Source: Strix aluco
Lineage: Eukaryota > Chordata > Aves > Strigiformes > Strigidae
DNA: 64,000 bases
NCBI RefSeq assembly: GCF_031877795.1
Contig: NC_133939.1
Span: forward strand, 8,351,698-8,415,697
Reading direction: 5' to 3'
Below, piece by piece: positions 57,001-64,000 of this stretch. Made by a program: the position numbers and the translations under genes. How positions within the stretch are numbered: position 1 is the stretch's first letter; every line of letters starts with the position of its first letter. A model generated the notes under the pieces. It saw only the letters and a program-made list of their open reading frames with translations. It did not search any database and was not told the DNA's origin.

Positions 57001-60000
57001 GTCAGCGAGAATCTTCCACGTGTTCTGCATCCTACAAATGGTGGCAGAAGGGAGTGGAAGGAAGGGGAGAACAGGTTTAATACATTGCTCTCCTTTTTTC
57101 AACTGTGCCTGTTCACCCTGGGAGCATTCTGTACACACACATGCACACAAACACGCGTTTGCCTGGTGCTCTACAGCCCGATTATTGATTTTTCAGGAAG
57201 ACAGTAATTATGTAAATAGCATCTAAAAAGGGGGAATGCTCCTTTGGCAGACCGATTCAGCTTCCACTACAGCCACTTTAAGTGTCCTGTAAGTCACACC
57301 ACAGCTGGAACTATCTATGCAAAATGCCTGGAAGCCAACAGAAACAGTGATGGCCGATGCATAGCAAAATGAATGAGCACAAAGTCACAAGGAAAGGGAC
57401 CACCAAACTCAACATATTTGGGTTTCATCTACCTCATTAGCCTATTTTGAAGAATGTTTATCATGACACATATTCACTTTGTCTGTACTTGTCACATATA
57501 ATTCCCAGTTGCTCCCAGTCTGGGATTATTTTCTTTGCCAAGGCCCTCAAGACACCATTCAGTTTGATGCCTACACTTTCAAACACTCATCACCCAAATA
57601 TCCAAAAGATTTATGACCTACTTGGGCCACCCTTATTTCAAATGGCAAGTAAGTGTATCAGGAATAACAATGTGAGCTGGCAGCATTTATTTCTAATACG
57701 TGAATAAGATCCCTCCCTGCATGATGCCACAGAAGAGCAAGTCAGGGAAAGTAAACAATGAACAAAACACATACATCCCTCTGTTGATGTTCCAAAGCTG
57801 CAGACTTAACAACAGCTCCTATTCCTAATGCCCTTACTCAGAGCTGTGAGCCTTAGAACCAGCAAACAAGGGTCAGAATAGAACCATGCTGAAAATGAGT
57901 CCTTCCCCCTTCTCAACATCCTCTCCTCATGTACACAGTCCCGCTCCACTGAGTACAGTGATTATTTTCACTACAAGCTCCATTACATCCCTTAAATGAG
58001 AACAACCACCCACTTACTCTTAGCTATGCTTGTGTGAACCGATACTACAAGACCCTCAAACCACTGGTCCCTCTGGCTGACTATAGCGGAGGGAAAAATG
58101 TCAGAAAATGTCAAGACTGAATCTAGCTTCTCTGGGTCCGAGGCAGCTGGCCACCAGATGTAAAACCCTGCAGAACTCCAGTGGACTCAAATCTTTCTGC
58201 CACCATGGATTTCCGGAGCTCTTTTGGAACATATTTCTAAGGGAATACAGACACTTACCAGCATGGAACAGCTGCGCCACTTAGGAAATTTACCCCTCCG
58301 TTTCATGCTGGTCACACATTCCTAGGACATGCACTAGCTGTATGCACTTTTGCAAGCCACTAAAACTCCCTAAAAGCAGTGGATCAGGATTGTGTAGAGA
58401 ACAGTACTAAATCAGTTTGCCTCTGCTGATCAGTACAGGAGAAGGGCAGGGTAGGGAGTATTTGCCAAGTTTCATAAAATTATGCCCACAAAAGGAGGGC
58501 TAAGTATGGCTCTACTAACAGCAGGAGACCAGAGCCACGCCATTCTTTTCAGAGAAACTGAATTCAACCAGAACAGACTCATTACAATTGGTGGAACCAT
58601 TTTAATCCCATCCGTCCCCTCCAGGATGTACTCCCTGCTGCTCTAAAACAGGCAGAAGGATTTTTTTTTTAGAAAGCTCTAACTGCTACCCAAGGAATGA
58701 GATACAGTGAGGCAATTCTGCCCCAGGGAGAGCCAGGTGCTTTGCTTTGCTGTTTGTCTCACAAAAGTTGTACCCTGCAATAGAGCACATTCGTATTGGA
58801 TTAATGTAATCAAAGGCACCCTGCTGTCTGGTCACTGACCTATCTGTAAACAACAGATGACATGATGCCATGAGCTTCTATTATATATAATTACCTATTG
58901 AGATGTGACCATTGTAAAAGAAACAAAACCATATACTTCACCTGCTGCTGTTAGTCTATTTTCTGGAGAGGAACAAAGCCTATAAGCGCCTCAGCTTTAA
59001 GCACCATTTTCTTCTCATTTCCCTTCACTGTTCCTCATATCTCCTCCGATGTGTTTTTCCTTATACCTGGAACAATCTTCCCAGCTGCACTGGCATGGTC
59101 CAACCCTTCTGTGTTCTTCATTTAGATCTCCCTTATACCCTTCTCCTTTCATTCAACCCTTTTATGTCACAGCTTCCTCTCCTCTGCCCGCACCAAGGTG
59201 AAAGATGTCTGAAAGATGTATCTTATCTGCCCTGGATTGTACTCACTGCGATAGAGACCATAGGGACAGACTCTCACCTGATGTAAATCAGTGCAGGTCT
59301 GCTGGCGTGATACACAGTCATGAATCACAGAGAAGATGGTGAATAAGGAACACTGTTCTCTGATTTCCAGTACAAGAGTGAGATCAGACAGAACCCGCTA
59401 TCTGCTGGCTCAAAACCAACAGGAAGCAGCTTTCACACCCTGCATCGTCCAGCTGTGGAGCTTCCTGCCACAGGACACTGCAAATGGAGCAACCGGACTC
59501 CTTCCTCAAAGAACAACAAAACCCATTGGGAGTCATGAAATACGAAGAACTCTCCTCAGGTTCAGACTCTCCCTGAGCCTTAAGTCACTGAAACTGGGAA
59601 AGCATTCTGCGAATACCAGTGCATACCCACTGCTTTCTTGTACTCTTCCCTGAACACTCCCTGCAAGCCGCTTTAAGGGACAGCACACCAGGACAGATGG
59701 AGCTGTCACTAGACCCAGTGAAGGAGTTCTTTACTGGCACTAGCATTGTGTCTCACGTGCACATCTGCATACACACACGAGAGGAGTCCATGTTTGCAAT
59801 ACTCTATAGGTGTAACAGCAGGAAAAGTAACCTCCGCAGAGTGTTTGGTGCTCACTAGCAATTAGCTTTTATAGTCCGGTGAACTACAACTGTAGCTGCT
59901 GCTACAAGTCAGTAGCTAATACACATTTATCTCTGTTGTTCATCAGTAACTCAGAAGCTACTGGGACATGATATTCATGCAGATGTTAAAAAAAAAGTTT

Positions 60001-61794
60001 TCATTACAATATCTGGCAGTGAAAGAGAAGCCAACTGACACTGCCAATGACAAGCTGCTTATTTGTCTTGGCTTTGTTTTGATTATCGAACTGAAAGTCT
60101 GTATTGCCAAAACAGACAAAAACTGCTTTCCGCTTTTCTTCTAATTTTTGTCAGAAGTCTGATGCAAGTCGCCTACAGAAGAAGTATGACCGAGTTATAT
60201 TAGCATCACCCTTTCTGCTTTATTTACAAATGCTCTCATGAACACCTATATACACCAAGACAGGAATATACACAGGTTGAGTTAAACGTTATCTGAGTTA
60301 TTGCTTTGTGTCTGAACAGCTTAGATTGTATAATACTGCAGCAGCAAACTCTTGTATTAATCACTGAAGAACAGCTCACATACAAATAAAAGTGTTTGAT
60401 GTCATCATCTGGCTCTTGATATAAACACAACTAGGCAACAGAAGCTTACAATGAACTGGCTTTTGCTAGATGGAGTTCAGTGTTTACATAAGGAATCTTC
60501 TTTTAGATAGCAATTTTATTTACTTCCAAGGAGTTCCTTGCTTTGGAAACATTTTAGACAACATGGACAAAAGCTTATTGTCTGAGATATTATATAGGAA
60601 ATAGCATTAAAGAAAAAAGCAAAGCCAACATTACAGAATACGCGGTAGTAGACTCTATTTTGAAACCCCCCCATGAAGAACAGTTGGTTATTGGAAATAT
60701 TTTATAAATAATTTAATGACAGATTTCCAGGACTGTTTCCACTCCTCATCTTGCCCGAATTAACCAAGCTCCGGTTCTTCCAGGACCCCCCAGTACCGGC
60801 AGATACTTGGTCCCACACACCACAAGTGAGTGACTGACTGTTTTAGACACCTTCTCTGGCTGTCCCTTAGGAGACACCGGGAGTGAGCTATGAATCCAGA
60901 CGATAGTAAAATGCTGCATTTAGCTACTTGAATTCTTTTGTGAATGAACAGGGGTCAGATCCATTCCGACTTACCTCAGCACACTTCTGGTTTCAGAATT
61001 GACTTTGGGGGTTTCATCACTGCCTAGCAGAGAACGTTAATGCTTTCATTAATACTGAATGTAAAGACTTGGAAGAAATATTTGAAGAGATATAAACGAG
61101 AAGGAACAGATTATTATCAAGCGCTGCTGCCAGGAAGCCATTGGTACTGGAGACGGTGAGGCTGAATGGATCAGACAGCTGGTGTTTGAGAGAACGTTGC
61201 ACTGAACGGGGAAAACAAACAGGACCCGCTCGCTGGGGATCTGCAGCACTGAGTGACTCAGGCTGCCAAACCATCCTGACTTGAACCTGTTGAGGCTGTC
61301 GGCCCAGCATTTCCTTTTGAGTATTAACGCGAGTTAGAAACGTGTCAATAACCCCTCCACTGCTGCCTGGCAGCCGGGTAAACAGCGGTGAGAGCCCCAT
61401 CCAAGTGCTCGCAGGTTAATGGCAGCAGCAGACAGATGAGACTTTGCTGCTGCTGGCCACAGGCTCGGCTGGCTGATCACACTCGCCAAGCCCCACGCCC
61501 TGGAAACCCCTCCCGGGAGCCTGCGGCCGCCCGGCTGCCATCCAGCGGGCCACGGCAGCTCAGACATTTTATGCCCGTGTCCAGCCCTTCAGCCCACCCC
61601 GCTCAGGACGCTGCACATCCCCGCGCCACCCAACCCCCGCCGGACCGCCAAACTTCATCCCCCTCGGCTGGGGGATGCAACAGGGTGACACCCCATTTCT
61701 CCCAAGTCTGCAGAGCAACTCTGCAGCCCCCACGGCGGCCGGGAACTTTCCGCGCGGGTTTCTTGGCGGGGCCGGGGCCGGGCCGTACTCACAT
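15009..61794 (-). CDS. VAMP: Synaptobrevin (VAMP1/2/3-type R-SNARE), complete five-exon coding gene
   Basis: Joining five exons (61794-61793, 23237-23123, 19417-19259, 17254-17203, 15025-15009) gives 114 residues and a TGA stop. The protein has a Pro/Ala/Gly-rich N-terminus (residues 2-24), one R-SNARE coiled-coil motif (about 28-88) with the central arginine at R54, a basic aromatic linker (83-92, [10 protein letters not shown]), and a C-terminal membrane anchor (93-110) ending IYFST. Known family role: a tail-anchored vesicle SNARE that pairs with syntaxin and SNAP-25-type partners to fuse vesicles with the plasma membrane. The length is close to human VAMP2 (116 residues). Exon boundary phases are 2, 0, 0, 1, and every donor and acceptor is GT/AG with good context. 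The subtype is uncertain: WWKNCK is as in VAMP1/VAMP3, MMIILG and YFST as in VAMP2, and VDE and FETS as in VAMP2/3. Family assignment is very secure; the paralogue is not. Confidence 0.95.
15026..17202 (-). other. VAMP: VAMP intron 4 (2.2 kb)
   Basis: Donor GTGAGT, acceptor CCTTTCCCAG preceded by a long pyrimidine tract (A-run on the plus strand near 15046-15058). It holds a possible ancient transposon fragment around 15590-15660; otherwise nothing recognisable. Confidence 0.85.
15590..15660. mobile_element. Possible ancient amniote MITE fragment in VAMP intron 4
   Basis: GTCAACAGGACTTAAACATATACTTGAG, CATTGAGTTCAATA and CAGGGTCC resemble the sauropsid dispersed element containing 'gtcaatgggacttaagcatgtgcttaag'. 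A shorter related-looking piece, ATGCTTAAGCACATG, occurs at 7191-7207. The call is tentative. Confidence 0.3.
17203..17254 (-). CDS. VAMP: VAMP exon 4: transmembrane anchor
   Basis: 52 nt, residues 93-109 plus the first base of codon 110. It reads [17 protein letters not shown], a single hydrophobic segment that anchors the protein in the vesicle membrane by its C-terminus. C101 aligns with the palmitoylated cysteine of VAMP2 (family knowledge). The acceptor CTCTCTTTTTATAG is strong and the donor is AA/GTGAGT. It is too short for ORF finding and was identified by homology to the known anchor. Read-through of the donor gives Ser-Glu and a stop. Confidence 0.93.
17255..19258 (-). other. VAMP: VAMP intron 3 (2.0 kb)
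   Basis: Donor GTAAGG, acceptor TTTTTATAG. The only notable structure is a 24-bp perfect palindrome at 18002-18025. Confidence 0.85.
18002..18025. repeat. 24-bp perfect palindrome in VAMP intron 3
   Basis: The 12-base arm TCCTCCAGACAT is followed immediately, without spacer, by its exact reverse complement. The symmetry breaks at the next base on each side. Confidence 0.9.
19259..19417 (-). CDS. VAMP: VAMP exon 3: core R-SNARE motif
   Basis: 159 nt, 53 complete codons (residues 40-92). It begins [17 protein letters not shown], contains the zero-layer arginine R54 and the segment [16 protein letters not shown], and ends KYWWKNCK. The acceptor is TTTGCAG and the donor AAG/GTAAGG. Differences from the common vertebrate sequence are M46 for V, R57 for K and N63 for D. 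The Q74-F75 pair in the highly conserved C-terminal half is kept. Reading on through the donor adds only VRNINSC before a stop, so an intron-retained transcript would lack the membrane anchor. Confidence 0.97.
20335..20772 (+). mobile_element. CR1 LINE, 5'-truncated 3' end (copy 1)
   Basis: Runs from the end of the reverse transcriptase region (ATCAGGGGCTGGAGCAG) through the bird CR1 3' UTR (GAGAAGAGAAGGCTCTGGGG, TTTAAACTGAAAGAGGG, GGTCCCTTCCAACCC) to the octamer tail ATTCTATGGTTCTATG. It is nearly identical to 32168-32606 and lies in VAMP intron 2 on the opposite strand. It is non-coding and immobile. CR1 copies typically lack a poly(A) tail and clear target duplications, as here. Confidence 0.95.
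20780..20815. repeat. 14-bp direct repeat beside CR1 copy 1
   Basis: TTAGCTAATATTTA occurs at 20780-20793 and again at 20802-20815, starting 8 bp after the end of the CR1 tail. It is probably a local duplication in AT-rich DNA. I found no matching copy upstream of the CR1 that would make it a target-site duplication. Confidence 0.7.
23123..23237 (-). CDS. VAMP: VAMP exon 2: N-terminal region and start of SNARE helix
   Basis: 115 nt encoding residues 1 (last base) to 39. Residues 2-24 form a flexible Ser/Ala/Pro/Gly segment including GPPPATNV. Residues 25-39 read [15 protein letters not shown], the first turns of the R-SNARE. The acceptor is a pyrimidine-rich run ending CTTTTGACCTAG, and the donor is GAG/GTAAGT. 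Known vertebrate VAMPs have RLQQTQAQVDE here, so M30 and R36 are departures from that pattern. Confidence 0.92.
27222..27345 (-). mobile_element. MIR-like tRNA-derived SINE fragment
   Basis: On the plus strand: TATTATTCCTTCATACGG, GGGAAACAGGTACAGGGAGATTAAGTGATTTGCTCAG, and GGCACAGAAAGCCTGTGGC. This is the reverse complement of a MIR, with the hallmark 'GAAACTGAGGCACAGAGAGGTTAAGTGACTTGCCCAAGGTCACACAG' pattern. The copy is clearly diverged, consistent with an ancestral amniote insertion. Confidence 0.75.
30830..32606 (+). mobile_element. CR1 LINE with decayed reverse transcriptase ORF2 (copy 2)
   Basis: About 1.8 kb of a CR1 retrotransposon in VAMP intron 1, 5'-truncated. Conceptual pieces match avian CR1 ORF2: [20 protein letters not shown] near 30870-30930, [21 protein letters not shown] and YLDLCKAF (reverse transcriptase motif A) in 31200-31490, [10 protein letters not shown] and the catalytic FTDDTKL in 31640-31750, then [24 protein letters not shown] and CIKRSVASR at 31790-32050. 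The frame changes near 31050, 31180, 31510 and 31780, and an in-frame TGA lies near 31619, so it cannot make reverse transcriptase. The 3' end has the typical CR1 UTR and ATTCTATG-type tail. The 5' limit is approximate. Confidence 0.95.
31170..31837 (+). pseudogene. Broken CR1 reverse transcriptase core
   Basis: The best preserved part of the CR1 ORF2. One frame (31170-31523) carries reverse transcriptase fingers/palm motifs up to KAFGTVPHD, where F/G replaces the usual FD. After a frameshift near 31510 and a TGA stop near 31619, the frame opening at 31628 carries [12 protein letters not shown] and the F-x-DD active site. The aspartates are kept but the frames are disconnected, so it is a dead copy. 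Confidence 0.9.
33221..33262. repeat. AT-rich low-complexity tract
   Basis: Repeating ATAAAATATAT-type sequence of A and T only over about 40 bp. Confidence 0.85.
39174..39196. repeat. (TG)n microsatellite
   Basis: TATATATG followed by about eight TG units, one changed to CG (TGTGCGTATG). A short, imperfect dinucleotide repeat. Confidence 0.85.
43501..43547. repeat. (TAAA)n-type A-rich repeat
   Basis: AATAAATAAAAAATAAATAATAAAAA-type sequence, A and T only. It is not attached to a recognisable retrotransposon 3' end. Confidence 0.85.
49717..49821. repeat. (CCTTT)n pentanucleotide microsatellite
   Basis: About 21 uninterrupted copies of a CCTTT unit on the plus strand, giving a pure pyrimidine tract with a purine-only complement (AAAGG)n. 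Short ORFs reading repeated FPFLS or KERKG are products of the repeat, not genes. It lies in VAMP intron 1. Confidence 0.97.
55412..55590 (-). mobile_element. Older CR1 LINE 3' fragment (reverse orientation)
   Basis: Read on the plus strand it starts CACTGAGGTTGGAAGGAACG, then GGAGACCATCTAGTCCAATC, CTGCTCAAAGCAAGGTC, GAGGTTGCTTAGGACACTGTCC, and AATATCTCC. This is the reverse complement of an old CR1 3' end. It decays beyond about 55590. It has the same transcriptional orientation as VAMP. Confidence 0.88.
59255..59312. mobile_element. Possible ancient amniote MITE fragment
   Basis: GACTCTCACCTGATGTAAATCAGTGCAGGTCTGCTGGCGTGA resembles the half-palindromic 'gctggtgtaaatcagcgtag' element common in turtle, crocodile and bird DNA. 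It sits directly before the L3-type fragment. Assigned from memory only. Confidence 0.3.
59395..59745 (+). mobile_element. Ancient CR1/L3-type LINE 3' fragment
   Basis: Recognised by pattern: TTTCACACCCTGCATCGTCCAGCTGTGGAGCTTCCTGCCACAGGAC matches the L3 segment encoding '..FFTHRI..LWN.LPQD' in spacing and wording. The end, ACAGATGGAGCTGTCACTAGACCCAGTGAAGG, matches the L3 tail pattern 'TAGATGGACCTTTGGTCTGACCCAGTATGG'. A 105-codon ORF over it (59336-59653) is therefore not a gene. Identification is from memory of the consensus. Confidence 0.6.
61793..61794 (-). CDS. VAMP: VAMP exon 1 coding part (AT of the start codon)
   Basis: On the minus strand the GC-rich block ends in GCAGCC ATGTGAGTAC. 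The donor GTGAGT overlaps the ATG, so only A and T lie in exon 1 and the G comes from exon 2. This start was chosen because exon 2 begins G TCT GCT after its acceptor, restoring ATG TCT GCT (Met-Ser-Ala), the usual opening of vertebrate synaptobrevins. The upstream context, a purine-poor GCAGCC before ATG, is only a moderate Kozak match. Confidence 0.8.
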
Positions 61795-61851
61795 GGCTGC
61801 GGGCGAGCGGGGCGAGCGGCGGGGGCTGCCGCCTCCCTCCCTCCCTCTCCA

Positions 61852-61867
61852 GCAAAGATGGCTTTGC
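61852..61867. repeat. Short inverted repeat in the 5' leader or promoter
   Basis: GCAAAG and CTTTGC form perfect 6-bp arms around a 4-base loop (ATGG on the plus strand), about 60 bp upstream of the ATG. The plus strand across the loop reads AAGATGGC, the core of a YY1-type motif, but in the orientation opposite to VAMP transcription. Confidence 0.6.
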
Positions 61868-61900
61868 GGCTCCGCTCCCGCTGCAGGCGGGCTGCCGCTG

Positions 61901-61948
61901 GGGTAGGCACTGGTGCTGAGATAGGAGGGGTAGGCACCGGCTACTGAG
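61901..61948. repeat. Tandem imperfect repeat in the VAMP promoter
   Basis: Two copies of about 20 bp: one starts GGGTAGGCACTGG and ends GCTGAG (61901-61920), the other starts GGGTAGGCACCGG and ends ACTGAG (61928-61948). They lie about 110-155 bp upstream of the ATG and could be duplicated protein-binding sites. Confidence 0.7.
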
Positions 61949-62187
61949 CATGCCTGCGCCTCGCATCACGGAGTAGGAAGGAGAGGCGAGGCGCAGGGTG
62001 CCCCCTCCCCACCCTCATGCCAGGCGGGAGAAAGCCCCGGAGCCGCAGAGGCGGGAGGGGGCGGCCGGGCTGCCGGTACCAGAGCGGGCTCCTGCCAGCC
62101 ACGAGCCTGGGGCGGACATTGGGGTGGAAACCTCGGTGTGTCTCTGGAACTGCCTTCCTTCTGCCTCTCCTCTCTAGAATGAAAACA

Positions 62188-62240
62188 CGAAAAATTAAAA
62201 AAAAAAAAAACAAAAAAAAAAAAACAAACAAAAAAACCAA
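62188..62240. repeat. A-rich tract upstream of the CpG block
   Basis: Runs of A broken by single C and T residues, ending AACAAACAAAAAAACC. It marks the edge where the GC-rich promoter gives way to ordinary AT-rich flank. ORFs reading poly-Lys or poly-Phe here are artefacts. Confidence 0.9.
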
Positions 62241-64000
62241 CAGCCAAATCGCGAGAGGTATTACAGTTCAATCTGTGCTGTCATGGGTGAGTATTTGCAA
62301 ATGACAAAGAGCAAGTTGTCCGCACTGTAATCCTACCCGTAGCGTAGAGCAAAGCCAGAGGCAGATAAGCTACTCAGAGCAACCATTGCTTCTTAAATCA
62401 TTGTGTCTCTCGGATGAAATACGACCATCGCCAAGTCTCTATGCTCCTGGTTTTGACTTCTTGCGGTCTTCACCTAGCACTCAACCTCGGTCCAGACATC
62501 CGATCTTCCCCCATGAATCCCCTTCACTAACATTAGCCCTGCTCTTGCGCACATCCTGCCCCTGTACAGCACTTCTGAAGCAGAACACACTCCTTTGCAC
62601 TTAAACCAAGGCCATCACATACTCTAAACAGAGGCCAAGGAAGAAGAATGTCTACACAGTTTTTCAAGAAATGCGAACTTAACATTGCCGTCCCCAATGA
62701 TACCTTGTTCCATTTTACTTGTAAAATGATACTCCACCAGTCACCGCCTTCACCAACTTTCCATCAGTTTGTGACAGCTAGCACAAGCCTTCCAAAACCG
62801 GGTATCTACCCAAGTAAGGCAAGGGCTTACCCAGGACACAGAGGAGCTTTTAGAAGTATCTAGACCTCAGGATCTTGGAGTGACTGTTGGGTGTCATCAG
62901 ATCAAATCTGTTTTCTGCATGTGGAAGCCAAATAAAAGGTGAGTTGTTCCTCAAAGCAACAGGCAAAGGTACAGGTACTAGGGGTGAGCAACGCATCAGT
63001 CCCAATTTCTAAACTTGATACGAACTAGTTGAATATTCTCATGGAGAAATAAAGTACCCAGGGAATGTGGCAACACCCACGGCAGCAGTATACAGCCAAG
63101 ACATTATGACACTCAGTTATTGCCTAAATCCAGGCTCAGATGCTATCACAGCCTGATTCAGACGCAAGCCCAGGCTATCAGCTCTGAGGGGTACCAGCCC
63201 CTTGGGAATGGTGGAACACCTCAGAGCAGCTTAGTCACAGGAACCTTCTCCCTGCGCTGCCTGAGAGCTTGCTCACTGTGTTAAAGACTCATCACACCTA
63301 CTGCCACTGGAGGGTGATCCTGTCTCTTCTACTGAAGCTAATTACTTGCATGAATAAATAAATATCACTTAGGGCAGCACTTTGAGCCTTAGTTTTCTAC
63401 ATTTGACGACATCACTAAGGACTTGCTCACATACTGCACTCATAACCACCTGGCCCTGGGAAACTTTTCATGATGAAACAAACAATTCAAACTGGATTTT
63501 CTCTACACAAAGCTGGAGTCTTAACCAATTGACATGGCCTGATGACAATCAGAAGATTCCTGACTAGCTTTATCCATCCACAGACCACTTAGCTCAGCAC
63601 TTACCTAGAATTCCTCCATAAATCTTTCCTCCTGAGGACAGTTTGCTTGTCAGATATCCTAGACAAAGATATGTTTATATGATACCCCTATAGCATACAG
63701 CCACCCACATCACCCAATATTGGGGCCACCTGCTACCAGGTACATTATATTCTTGGTTGTCAAACCTGAAACACATTTGAATACTGAGGAAGTGGGAAGT
63801 CATGCATGGCTAGTGTGGCAAGGAGCTCCTGGGACAGAAGGACCTGCTATCTAGACCTTCCTGCCCTTTCTGTGGTGTCACTTCATGACTATATGAAGGG
63901 TGGAACAAGCAACTATTGATGCTAGACCAAAGCTCATAAGACTCAAAAAAATCCTAGAAAACCCAAAACCCAATGGGAAACAATTTTAATATACAAACTA
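62241..64000. other. Upstream flank, nothing recognised
   Basis: Ordinary AT-rich sequence with scattered short ORFs (at most 72 codons). No exon, promoter or repeat family is identifiable. The next gene upstream of VAMP is outside the window. Confidence 0.6.

Larger units (their letters stand above)
23238..61792 (-). other. VAMP: VAMP intron 1 (38.6 kb)
   Basis: Bounded by donor GTGAGT (at the start codon) and acceptor CCTAG. It contains the repeats listed separately: a long CR1, a MIR fragment, an older minus-strand CR1, an L3-type fragment and simple repeats. Homopolymer runs occur at about 33.5, 37.0, 38.0, 40.5, 44.9, 51.4 and 55.2 kb. I saw no other exon of a recognisable protein in either orientation. 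The many 60-140 codon ORFs show no family motif. Confidence 0.75.
61480..62150 (-). promoter_or_regulatory. VAMP: CpG-rich promoter block and 5' UTR of VAMP
   Basis: A GC- and CpG-rich island stands out sharply from the AT-rich surroundings and contains the exon 1 start site. No TATA box is evident on the minus strand, so this looks like a CpG-island promoter. The minus-strand 5' leader next to the ATG is CG-rich with a GGGAGGGAGGGAGG purine run. The block also holds a tandem repeat (61901-61948), a short hairpin (61852-61867), and a G-run cluster beside the exon 1 donor (61765-61782). The transcription start cannot be placed from sequence alone. Confidence 0.75.

Noticed and set aside
59336-59653. 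105-codon plus-strand ORF
   Set aside because: It lies over an L3-type LINE fragment and has no gene context.
61388-61906. 172-codon plus-strand ORF in the CpG block
   Set aside because: GC-rich DNA lacks stop codons by composition. The reading is Pro/Arg/Ala-rich without motifs and overlaps the VAMP start region on the other strand.
1-64000. CRISPR arrays, operons, phage or endogenous retrovirus genes
   Set aside because: No regularly spaced repeats, no ribosome-binding-site gene clusters, and no gag/pol/env or LTR pattern. The only reverse transcriptase belongs to the CR1 LINE.

Overview
The window reads as avian nuclear DNA, AT-rich outside one GC-rich block. The main evidence is the interspersed repeats: chicken-repeat 1 (CR1) LINEs, two of them with the typical bird 3' end (ATTCTATG-type octamer tail), plus worn remnants of older amniote families (a MIR-like SINE and an L3-type CR1). 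No bacterial or viral gene is visible.

The one gene I can support is a synaptobrevin of the VAMP1/2/3 group on the minus strand. I assembled it exon by exon. Exon 1 carries only AT of the start codon (61793-61794) inside a CpG-rich promoter block. Exon 2 is at 23123-23237, exon 3 (most of the R-SNARE helix) at 19259-19417, exon 4 (membrane anchor) at 17203-17254, and the last coding exon has only 17 coding bases (15009-15025). The joined reading frame is 345 nt including the stop, giving 114 residues, with consensus splice sites throughout. The first canonical polyadenylation signal after the stop is at 14455-14460. Which of VAMP1, VAMP2 or VAMP3 this is cannot be settled from the window, because its residues mix the subtypes.

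Layout from left to right: 1 to about 14.4 kb is 3' flank with simple repeats, a CR1 3' fragment and a possible tRNA-derived SINE fragment. 14.4-61.8 kb is the VAMP gene. Its 38.6-kb intron 1 holds a long frameshifted CR1 (about 30.8-32.6 kb), a MIR fragment, an older minus-strand CR1 and L3-type fragments, and a (CCTTT)n tract. A second young CR1 end lies in intron 2. 61.5-62.15 kb is the CpG-rich promoter. 62.15-64 kb is upstream flank with nothing recognisable except an A-rich run.

Almost all open reading frames of 60-170 codons are chance ORFs. The exceptions are those over VAMP exons 2 and 3 and those inside the CR1. I did not find a new multi-gene system. The points worth checking are the identity and substitutions of the VAMP, its tiny last exon and read-through isoforms, promoter repeats, a 24-bp perfect palindrome in intron 3, and the paired CR1 copies.
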